Below are positions 25,601-37,440 of a stretch of DNA of 64,000 nt, piece by piece (the first letter of the stretch is position 1; each line of letters begins with the position of its first letter). The DNA is taken from positions 870,001 to 934,000 of the forward strand of contig JAEMWC010000010.1 of NCBI GenBank assembly GCA_016490735.1, given 5' to 3'. Both the position numbers and the translations under genes were made by a program. The notes below the pieces were generated by a model. It was not told the origin of the DNA. It saw only the letters and a list, made by a program, of their open reading frames with translations, and made no database searches. This stretch comes from Pachyseris speciosa. Its lineage: Eukaryota; Cnidaria; Anthozoa; Scleractinia; Pachyseridae.

Positions 25601-28600
25601 GTGCTGTGTTTCGGCACGCGTCACGCGTCGGCAGGCAATGTCGACCTACCGAATGTTTACATTTGAAAGAAATTAGGAAGCGTGCATTTTACAGTATTTT
25701 GTAACTGCTGGATTTTCAAGAGTCATGAAAAAGAATCATGACATTTGCTCGCTTAACCTCGTTCGACCTAAAATAACCCGGGTAAGTAACGCCGAGTAGA
25801 GCCGAGAATTTTTTCTTAACCGAGGCATTCTTTTCTCACAGTGGGGAGAAGGAGAAATCATTGATCTCGGCAAAGATAAGACGCAAAAAAATTGTTCGAC
25901 AAACCCCACTTTTAAGCGTTTAAGATCCCAAGATTGCATCCAAGATAAATAAAAGTTAAACGTTGATAAAAGGATAGTTTAATTCACGTGGGAGGAAAAC
26001 TGGCAATTGAGCATTCGGAAATAACCCATATTGAGCCTTGTCACGTTTGCGCCAAGATCATGTCAACTTAAATTTGCATAAGTTAACATGACGAATAAGC
26101 GTTGCAAAAAACGCCGGGGTGAATCCGAAATAAACGTATCATTAACGAGAAATTTCCATAAATAAAGGATTCAATTGATACGATTGAAGGAAAGGATAAG
26201 TAATATAGTATATTTCATTTCTCCTGCTCGGCTGTGAAGTAGGCTCTAGACTGGATGAAACCAACAACATTCAACGCGGTTTTGCAAAGCGAAACTTGTC
26301 TGTGTTAATTTCTTTCGTATAAAAGAAATCAGTTTGTGAATTAAATTTACTTTTGATAGGACATGAAATAAGCAATCTTCTGCAGAATTGCTATTCCAAG
26401 AGGCTAACGGAGTAGTGAGAAAATTCCGAACAGAAGTGTAAATATTCGAGCCCAGGAGAAAGCACATCAGAAGAAATACGGAGTGCAAGGCATTGTGGTT
26501 GAATTTGTGGGAACAGCGCAAGGCATTGTGGTAGAAAGTTTGAGGCTTGATTCGCTTGCCAATTGTATCTGCTGACTTCGCTCAGTCGCTTCAGGCTCCT
26601 TTGCTGCGTCAGCAACAAGTACGGAAACAACTCAACCGCTATGTTGAACGCTAAATATAAGGGAAGGAAAACATGGTTCGAGGGGAGCAGGATTTCGAGA
26701 CAGGCAGTGCTAAATTCCTACAAACTGTATCCCAGGAAAACGCAGGCTATGAGCAGGGCGGCAATGATACACTTTTTCACGATACGATATGTGTCTTAAT
26801 ACCGGTGCCACGATACGATCTACATGTATTATTACAAGCGACCAACTAACCTTACTAATGTATTGGGACTACGCATACGTTTGTTTGTCAGCCATCTTGA
26901 ATAATACGTGACACGCCAATACGATGCAAAAAGGATGGATTTTGCTTCTCCATTTGTTTATAAATCGCTCTACAATAGCTAAAATGAAGAACTTGGGCAA
27001 GAACTCATTCAAGACAGCTGAATGAGAACTGCTTACTAAGAACATTTCATTGTATCGCAATACCGCGATATGCTGTTTAAATAGCGATATTCGTACCGTG
27101 ACAAGAAATATCGCGATGCACAGGTGTATCGTTGCAGCCCAAATTATGAGGAAGAGTAAAACGAGCGAAATGCGTGCCGAGAACGAGATCCCACTCGACT
27201 GAGACAGCGAAACGCTCGAGTTAATCGGTGTTCAAGATAACGGGAGTTCACGCTATAACTACAGCAACTGAAACCGCAACTAAAGTGCTGGAAACGTGCA
27301 CAAGTTGCAGCAGCCCCTCCCTGCTCTGTTACCTGATCAGGCCCAATGTAATCCAGAGAGACGGGGTGCTTTAACTTGATCTTGGAGGTGTAAGCAGAGT
27401 CTACTGCTTTATTTTCTATTTCCAGCTGTACAACGAAATCCTTAACCATCCCAAGTCGAAGTTCATGAACATCACTGTCGACAAAAAAAAAACAGCAAAT
27501 TACGAGGCTGGCGTTACGTCTAACTTTTGAGCCACAAGTTGCACTGAGTTTGAAAACCGTGACAAACGTGTTACTGAACTTTTAAAACATCAAACAGGGA
27601 TCATTTACCTTTTGGGATTAAAGACCAACGTGCCATTCAGTACTAAGTCTGGGGAACACGTATCTTGATTTCGGCACTTTTTCTCAAAAGGGATCTAAGA
27701 AAGAAAATTTTATTTGTCGCTGATCAGATGGGGCCAGACATGCTTAGAGCGCGTTTCAACTATGTCGTAAAACCAAAACCAAAGCAATTACTCTGACCAA
27801 TCACAACAGATGCAAACAGTGCACAGAGCCAATCAGAATTCAAACAATTAAATGCAGCCAGCGCCACAGCGCGAGAAAATACGCGCGTGTAATTTTTCTT
27901 CTCACTGGTTGAGAAAGCGGCGCGAGTTTTGCCAACCAATCACAGGGGTACACTTACCAATTCTCGCCATGTTTTGGCCTTGTGGGCATTAAGAGCAGGA
28001 CACAGACCATTGCAGGGGGCTGAGGTTCCGAAATGGTGACATCGAAAGTCAGCTGCGAGTTGACATCTCCTAATTCATCTCTATCCTGCAACAAGAAAAG
28101 GTAATCTTAAATAAAGTGCATTCTGTTTCTTGGAGCTCCCAGTAAGGTTTGGGGTCCAACAAGCCCTTGTTTACCAACTGCTGCTAATTTTTTGAGAGAA
28201 ATTGCCCTCTTGAATAAAATTACCAAGATCTGTTTTACAATTACGCATTCCAGATACAGTACCCCCGCCCTACGGACATCCGCATATAACGGACACTTTT
28301 CTTTGTCACACAACAAGAAAGGTCATATGTTTTCTCTTAAACGGGGTTCCGCTGTAAATGAACCTGAATCTGTGTCAAGGAGCTAGGTTTGGAAATGATA
28401 ATTGGGCTCATTAAGGTAAAGGTAAGGTAAAGGTTATGCTTCAGTCTACCAAGGGAATGAACGTTTCAAGTGACTCGTATAAGTTGGCACTTGGTTCCAA
28501 ATAATATTATGTCAAAACAAACAACGACTGCTAAGGAGAACAGCTTACTCGCAGTTTGGTGTTTTTGATGCTCCACTTTAAAGGCGATCGTTAAAACGGT

Positions 28601-31600
28601 TTTAAATCGCAGTTTCTGAATTGTCTGGCATTTCAGTTACTTAAGTTAATGATGGTGGAAAAAACAACTATAGGCTTTTTCTGTCATACCAGATAGGCTG
28701 TTTTGGGTTCCAAACGGTATTCTGTATTTGGCGTAGCGAGGGTGTAGTTACTTTCCAAGATGAACTGCTTCCTCTGGTTCAACTCATCCCAGAAGAACAC
28801 TCGACGTAACCTGTCGTTGTCTTTATCCAGATCTATAGAGTACTTGATGTGCAAGTCTGTAAGATAAAAAAATATTTGTCCGTGTTCAGTTTTATTCCAC
28901 AAAAATATTATCCGAGTCGTATGAACTCGTGGCCAAAAAGGTACCCTTTGCAGCGTTGGCAATGAAACTCAAAACTTCTGTTTCCATTTGATTCAGAATT
29001 CAATATTTTGGAACGAAATTCGTCCCCGTCTCTAAGTGATTTAGATCATAAATTGTTTTTCAGCTAAGCTATCGAGTGTCGAAAGTAATTCTCGTTCGCT
29101 TTTGTTTTGCTTTACTTCGCTCTGTGATTGGTTAGCAAACCTCGCGCCACTTTCTCGACCAATGAGAAACAAAAACCAAAACCAATCTCGACTTGCACGC
29201 GCGCATTTTCACGCGCTTGGCGCCGGCTACATGTGATTGCTTCGTATTGATTGGCTCATTGCGCTGTTTGTATCTGTTGTGATCAGTTTCATGGCTGCCA
29301 CTCATTAGGACAGAAAACATTCCATGACATTTCCCTGACTTTTCACTGACCACAAACCAGTTTTTCACTGACCATCCAAAACAAAACCTTGGAAAATAAA
29401 GCCAGCACTGAACAGAGTCACAAAATCAATTCCTTTGCAGAATTTTTTGAAACGACGTTGCCTTTACCAACAAGGAATCTCCTTTCCAAACCTAACGGCT
29501 AGCCCAAAATAAAATTCCTCGACTTTTCACCGACTTTCAGGTAGAATTTAGAATTTACCTGACTTGATACACAACTCCCTGACTTTTCACTGACTTTCAG
29601 GTAGAATTTAGAATTTCCCTGACTTGATACACAACTCCCTGACTTTTCACTGACTTTCAGGTAGAATTTAGAATTTCCGTGACTTGATGCACAATTCTCT
29701 GACTTTTCACTGACTTTCAGGTAGAATTTAGAATTTCCTCGACTTGATACACAATTACCTGACTTTTCACTGACCTTGAAAAAAGATCTGTTTTCCCTGA
29801 CCGTGGTAACCTTGGTTTTAAGTTTTCGACACTCAGTGGAAAACCGCTCTAATTATTAATGAGTAATTAACTAGAATTCTGCGTAAAAATGTTCGCCAGT
29901 CTATGGAATCAGTGTACAAAACCACGGGTTCAAGTATACAGCGAAAGCTGTTCAAAAAAACAGCTCAAAAAATGAAATCGTAAGTTCTGCTGATCTGTCG
30001 TCTTGATTTCCACATCTCCTTTTGTCGGGTTTAAAACTATTCCAATATTCCATGCGACCTGGGCAAGTGCTGGGAAAAGCACAAAAGTTTAGAAGTACAA
30101 AACCTATATTTATTATTCATTGACAAATGGATCTCTCTAACTTAATTAGCAACGAATGTGGACCTGACTGTTTTCTATGCAGCTCGTAGCGACAAGGGGT
30201 ATTTCTAATAGAATAGTATCGGTAGATTTCTATATTTTTCTTAATAGAATAACATTGGTATTTCTGCACAAGTATTTTAGAATGTCATTATATTTAATAT
30301 TTATTTAGTATTTATTACTTATTTAGTATTTGCTTTGTTATTGTGTCTCCAATTAGCAGGTATGTTAAACTACTTTGACACAAAAATAAAGTTGTTGTTG
30401 TTGTTGCCGTCACTGTCTTTTGATTGGCTACAAACACACAGCTTATTACTGCTACCACTGTTTTCGTTATGTCATACCTAACGACAATAGTTTTTAACAT
30501 GTAGAAGTGACGTCAATTAGCAGAGAACAGTTTTAAACATGCAAAAAACATTTGTTTTGGTGAAGCTTTGAAATCAAGAATTCTTTTACATAAGGCTTTA
30601 CCAAAACGGGCCTGAGCTCAGTCGAAAGTTTCATTTACGTTTTAAACATATGTTTTCGAGTGGCTTTTTGCACAACTTTTGGACTACGCTGTAACGTTAG
30701 GTTGCAAGCTTGCAAATAAACGGTTGTTTACATGTTAAGCTTCTTGTACGTCGTCTTATTTACTTCATTCGGTTTTCGCTGATCGCATGATAGCGAAAAT
30801 TATCAAGGCCTCCGTTTGTGTTATCCGCCTTTGGTAGGTAACACAAACCTCAGTTGAGAAACGGCAGGCTAAGCATACCTTTGTTGGGAATTAGATAATT
30901 GCCTGACAACACAATGTTTTTCCCGATAAACTCGCGCTAAAATCACTCACTCACGATAGAATTTTAAACAGATATATTTGTCTCTCACGATGTCCCAATC
31001 TCGATTACAACACACTTCGATTTCTAGAACAAAAGATACAGCAAATTGTACAATGTGTTCTCTGATTGGTTAAAGTTACTAACGATGACAGGTTCGATGC
31101 CTATCCCTTTCCAGTCAACTAAACAATCAAATTCTATACGCATTAAAATTGTTTTGATTACGTAAACACACGATTTCCGACACCCTCCCCCCATTTGCCT
31201 CGAGAGAGCAAATGTCCACAAAACTTAAAACTGTTGGAAAATCAGACATGATCATCAAATAATTATTATATGCATTGTTCACTGTTCACTGTTCATTGTT
31301 CATTCTCGTTTATATCCTGGATGCGAAATCTAGCTGCCGTTGCAGCATCCCGTCTCGGCCTGTAGACTGGTGCGTCTGCACTCAGGGTCTTTGGTGGGGT
31401 CAGGACTGATGTGTCACAGCTTAACTCAAGTGGATACAAATGCTGAATTGGGCGCTCCAGTTGTGACTTCCGGACTTTAGCTTAGCTCAACGAATCACGC
31501 CATCACGGCCGGTAATTAGGTCTTCAACGACTCCCAACTTCCAGTGTGCTCGGTTCCTCTCTTCTGATTTGATGATAACGACTTCTCCCTTGGATGGTTA

Positions 31601-34600
31601 GGTCATGTCTCCTTTGTGCTTCAGCCGATGTCTCTCTCTCAATCCGCGAAGGTATTCTTTTGTCCACCGTGACCATAGTGTATCCTTGCACTTCCTCAAA
31701 TACTTAGCTCTCTTCCGGAGGTCATGTTCCTCGATGCGATGAGGCTCGAACTCTGGTAGCATGTTGGGTTGACCATACAGGAAGGAACTCGGGTTCAGGA
31801 TGGGTAGCTGAATGTCTTCATCCACGTAACTCAGTGGTCTGTTGTTGAGTGCCACTTCTATGTCCAACAGTACCTTTTGAAGTTCAGCCCAGGACAGCAT
31901 GCCATTTCCAATACAGTTGTAAAGAGCTCCCTTGACGAGTCCCACCATTCTCTCGAATTGCCCTCCCCACCACGGTGCACGACTCAAATTGAACTGCCAC
32001 TTGATCCCTTGGTAGGCGAGGAAATTCTGGAACTTTTCATCTTGCATCACTTGCTTGATCCACTGGGCGGCACCAACGAAGGTTCTTCCATTGTCTGAAT
32101 ACACCTTTTGCGGTCTTCCGCGTCGGGCGATGAAACCCTTGAAACTAGCGAGGAATTCTTTAGTTTCCAAGTTGGGCAGCAAATCCAAGAACAAAGCACG
32201 TGTCAGGCTACAGGCGTACAGCAACACGTATGCCTTCCTTCTGTCTTCGCGTTCTTACGGTACTTCAACGGTCCCGCGTAATCGACGCCGACGACTTGAA
32301 AGGGCGTTTGACCTTCAGTCCGATCCTTTGATACTCCTTGGGGAGGGGATGAAAATGCTTGTGCTTGAAACCGCCGACAGCCCTGGCAACTCTTCACGAT
32401 TCTTTTTGGTCAATCTTCTTAGGCGCGGAACCCAGTACAGCTCTCGAACCTTTGCCATGGTACTGACAACTTCCCCGTGGAGCGTTCCAAGATGAACTTG
32501 TGTTACGAGCTTCTCTGTGAAGCGCTGACTATCGGGCAAATACACCGGAAAATGCCCTTGGATTCTGCCTCGACATTCCAATACGCCGTCTTGGTTTGGT
32601 TGTAGATTCAGTTGCAACCGATCTTCTTGATAATGCTTATCCGCTGTGGCTCTTGTCTGGACTCTTTTCACCCAAAAGATTCTCGCTTTGTTAGTTTCTT
32701 CGGTGGTCAGCGGTCCCTTTAGTCTTCCTATCTTTTTTGAACGGACGTTGTGGACGAACCGCATTATCCACGCACAGATTCTCATCGTCTTCCAGTAGGT
32801 AAACTTCTCAAGAAGGGTGTCTAGCTCATCTGTAGTTGCTATCGCCACAGAAAAGACTTCTCGCGTTGCTTTCACTTCTGCCATCGATTCATCTGATGCC
32901 TTGGTCACAATATCTGGAGGCCAGCACGCTTTGTTGTTCAACCACTTCGGTCCGTTGCACCAAGAGGGATGGTTTAGCACTTCTCCACCACGGCTTCCAA
33001 GGTCAGCAGGGTTCTCCGAGGTCCCTACGTGCCGCAAGATCACTTCTGAATGTGCTTGTATTTTCTCAACTCTGTTGCTCACAAACTGCATATATGTGCC
33101 TGGGGATCTGATCCAGTGCAGGGCAACGGTGCTGTCGAGCCAGCAGTACTTTTCCATTAGGGGAAATCCATCTAGGGCTGAGGCCACGTTTGCCAAGAGA
33201 TTCACCGCCATATGTCCAGACACCAATTCTAGCCGAGGGATCGTCAGTCCCTTTTTGGAGAGTCTCGCTCTCGCTGCCACAAGTCCCTGATTGACGCCTG
33301 ACTCTTGAACGACTACAGCATACACAGCCGCGGCCACGCCTTTACCACTGGCATCACCAAAGGCGTGCAACTCGATTGATTGAATGTCCTCTTGATAGGC
33401 TGCTAAGGACCTTGGGACTGTAAGCTGCTCAGGAAGTCGCTCCTCCTATCGGGTCCAACTCTGCATCAACTCTCTTGGTAGCTTTGCATCCCAGTTTAGC
33501 TTGGCGTCACACACGTCACGGTAGAGGAGCTTACCCCCCAACGAGATAGGAGAGGCCAATCCCAATGGGTCATAGATCCTCGCCACTTTGCTTAAGATTC
33601 CCCGCTTGCTAGGATCAGCCTTCTCTTGTGGAAAACTCACGCCGACTGTATCGTTTTCTTTATCCCATGGCAAACCAAGCAGGGTAGCTCCTTGTCTTCC
33701 GGGTACGTTTAACTGCTCTTTTGCGTACGTTCCTTCCTCGATCGAGACTGGTTCTGACGCGGCTGATTCCAACTCTTTCACATTCGAATGCCATTTATGC
33801 AACTCGAAGGTGCCCTTGGCGAATACGTTCTGAGAAGCTGATTTGATCTCTTTTGCCTTTTTACTTGTAGGGCCACCACTGATCAGGTCGTCTACGTACA
33901 AGCTTCGTTCAATTTCGCTGACAATGTCTGGGTAGTTTTGTCTGCAACTCTCCAACAGGTGTTGAATTACGCCTCCCAGGAGGAACGGCGATGATGTCAG
34001 ACCGAAGAGGGCTCTAGTAAACCTCAGCGTCTCCACTGTTTGACTGTTTGGGTCCTTCAACCAATGAAATCTTAGGGCATCACGGTCTTGCTCTTTGATC
34101 CGGACTTGGAGGAAAGCTTGCTTGATGTCTCCTGTCACTGCAACTGGATGAAATCGAGAACGAACTAGGACACTCCAGAGCTTGTTTTGAAGAGGTGGGC
34201 CAGGATTTAAACACTCGTTTAGCGAGGGTGCACCAGAGTAGGCCCGTGCTGACGCGTCATACACTACACGAAGCTTGGTGGTTTCTGCTGTGTCACGTAC
34301 CACTGCCTTGTGAGGGATGTAAAATTCGTGCTGCCCAGTTGCAGGTCCGCTAACTGTCTCGACTATTCCGGTCTTGATTTGGTCTTGGATCACTTGATCG
34401 TAACGCTCTATCGTTCCTTGGCTGCGTAGCTTCTTTACGAGGCCGGTTAACCTGCGTAGACTGCCTGCTTCGTTGCTTGGTAGAGGTGGGTGGTTCCCTT
34501 CCATGGAAGGCTAGTTTCGTACCAACCCTCTTCGTCTCGTCTAAGTTGCTCCTTGAACTCGGAATACACCTCCTCTTGATCACCAGTTGCACAATCCGCG

Positions 34601-36860
34601 AGTCCAAGTACGTCCAGTCTGCACAAGTTGTCGTAATCCACTGTTGATGTTTGAGTCAGGAACATTGGAGACAGATCCACTTCCTTGCCTGGTGAAATAA
34701 TGGTCCATCCAAACTTGGTTTTTCCCGCGATAGGCTCGTTCGCGGCACCAATAAGAGGTGCTGTTTCAGTCTTTATCTTGGTGTAGTCACACACTCCCAA
34801 GATAAGGTGCACTGGAAGGAATTCCTTTGTGTCCATATCGTCCATCTTCACTCCCTTTAAGTGGTCGTACCTTTCCAGGACCTGTTGGTAGTAAGGGTTT
34901 TCCAGGGATAAAAGCTGTTTTTTGTTTACCAAGGTCACGTCCGTTTCGAGGAGGAAATCGCCCTTCAGTGAACTTATCTGGACCTTGAAGATCTCTACAG
35001 GCTTGGTAACCACTCCCATCATCATTTCGATCTGTCGTACCTCTCTTTGATGAAGACGAATCTTTGGGCGATCAAGTAACGATGCTGAAGCGTACGAACT
35101 TCCGGCACCGGTGTCTAGCAACACACGACACTTAACTCCCAGCACTTCCACTACGACGACCGGATAAATCACAGTTGGTCTTTCCATTGTAGTCGCTGTC
35201 ATTAGCTGGTTACTAACGCTGTTGCAGATGCACGTGTGATGTCTTCTCTGACAAATCTGGCACAAGGAACGGCTCTTGCAATCATCAGCTCTGTGTTTGC
35301 TTCCGGTACAATTGAAACAGAGGCGTTTGTTGCTAAGGACTTTCTTGCGATCATCGACGGTGACAACCGTTTTGCAGTCAACCGATTTGTGTTCTTGCTT
35401 TCCGCAATAAACGCATCCCCAATTTCTGCCATCTCTGTCCTGTTGGATTTGAAAATTCTTGTCACGCCAGGGCTTGTCACTTTGCTTAAGTTGGATCGGG
35501 TTTCTTTCTGTCCATTTCCGGAGTTCATCCACTAACTTTGGGAAATTCCATTCTCGCCAAGAATCGTCTGTTCGCACAAGATCCCCTCTTATCCCTGGCA
35601 GCTTGTCGATAGTCATCCGCACGTATCCATTCACCTCTCGCAGTTTCCCCATTGTTTCCAACGATTGCACGTTGAAAAGAAGCTTCTCGTAGAAATCGTG
35701 GATTCTAGCTGGCTGTGTTCCACTAATTGTAGGCAAAGACAGTCATGATGTTTTCCACGTACGCGTTCACGACTTCGCTTGTTTGGCCATACTTCCTTGT
35801 CAGGATGTTCTTCGCACGCTCGTATCCCTCTGATGAAAAGGGCAAGCCGTCGATTTCCGTTCGTATCTTGGGGTCTACGAGTTCCTTTAAGTAGGAGTAC
35901 TTCGTCACGCCAGCTATTTCTGCCTTGTCGATCTCGGTTTCAAACTGACTCCAGAACCGGGGCCAATCTGTTAAATCGCCTCTAAACCTTGTAATAACAA
36001 GCTTAGGAAGCTTGGCGGTCTTCGCGGCTTGAGTCGAGGTCGGTTCCGTGGTCTTCGCTTGTTTTGTCTCCTCGATTTTCTTCTCATATGTTAACCTCAT
36101 CTCCAGTTGTGTACGTTCAAACGCAAGCTGTTTTTGTCGATCTCGCTCTGCCAGCTCCTCTTCGTTTTCCTTCGCTTGCATCCTTGTCTTATAATTCATT
36201 TGAACGAGTCTATCCGATAAATGCGTGATCTCCTCGTCAGCAGTTTCTTGTTGTGCTTCAACTGCGGCGCTCCATTCTGTTAGCTCGTCAACCTGAACGC
36301 CACTCTTCAGTTTCGCGTGTTCGATTTTCGTTTTAACACTTCACGATCGCTCGCAGAGCATCCCGATGCCGTTCTATTCCTTCCCTGTTCGCTTTCTCGA
36401 CGACTGCTTTGGTCTTCCCTTGAGTAAACTTAAGTAGCTTTAGTTGCACGTCCAACTCCGAGGTCAACGCCTCCATCGTTGTGTTGTTTGAGCTTCTTGG
36501 CTGACTCCCTCGTTTTGTTTCGTTGTTTCCCGCTCACAGTCCCGTCGGAGGTGCCACTTTGTGTTAGATAATTGCCTGACAACACAATGTTTTTCCCGAT
36601 AAACTCGCGCTAAAATCACTCACTCACGATAGAATTTTAAACAGATATATTTGTCTCTCACGATGTCCCAATCTCGATTACAAAACACTTCGATTTTCTA
36701 GAACAAAAGATACAGCAAATTGTACAATGTGTTCTCTGATTGGTTAAAGTTACTAACGATGACAGGTTCGATGCCTATCCCTTTCCAGTCAACTAAACAA
36801 TCAAATTCTATACGCATTAAAATTGTTTTGATTACGTAAACACACGATTTCCGACACCTT

Positions 36861-36906
<46 letters not shown>

Positions 36907-36938
36907 GGAGTGAAACACGAAAATTTGGTTTATCAACG

Positions 36939-36969
<31 letters not shown>

Positions 36970-37400
36970 GGATTCGATTCGGTGGTCAATTTACATTATC
37001 AACTCCGTTGATAAACCAAATTTTAAGCATACCTTTAGTTTGGGTCTCTGTTACCACGTCCTTATAAGAGATAACAAGGCTAACGTTAAGGCTGTAAAGA
37101 AAATAAAAATATCATAAGATTTCGGCAAGAGAATAATCAAATCCTTACTCAAGACATTCCGAAAATGAGCCCCTAGAAAATAACACCCACTAAACCTTAG
37201 ACAAAAAAACCTTCCGTTACAAACAACCTTACGTTACAAACTGTCTTTATCTCCTTTGATTAATAATAGTAATAATAGTAATGATGATGATGATGATGAT
37301 GGTGATGATGATGGTGATGGTGATGAGATGATGATGATGATGATGATGATGACGGTGATGATGATGATGATGACGATGATGGTGAAGATGATGACGGTGG

Positions 37401-37440
<40 letters not shown>

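Larger units (their letters stand above)
30882..36856 (-). mobile_element. BEL/Pao LTR retrotransposon, full length but broken
   Basis: Two direct LTRs of about 295-301 bp (TG...CA) flank gag-pol on the minus strand. The four-base duplication CCTT occurs at 30878-30881 and 36857-36860. A primer-binding-site-like stretch (36539-36556) follows the 5' LTR and a GGGGGGAGGG polypurine tract (31183-31192) precedes the 3' LTR. The order gag - zinc knuckles - protease - RT - RNase H - integrase - C-terminal DUF5641-like region is that of BEL/Pao, and no envelope gene is seen. The LTRs differ at two sites plus a 7-bp indel, implying a young insertion, yet coding is interrupted by five single-base shifts and two stops. 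It sits in intron 13, same strand as the host gene. Confidence 0.93.

Noticed and set aside
32055..33290. Plus-strand ORFs across the BEL/Pao RNase H and integrase region
   Set aside because: Antisense shadows of pol with no family motif.
34350..34607. 85-codon minus-strand ORF inside the BEL/Pao region
   Set aside because: A shadow frame overlapping the protease-RT junction, rich in Arg/Ser, without retroviral motifs.
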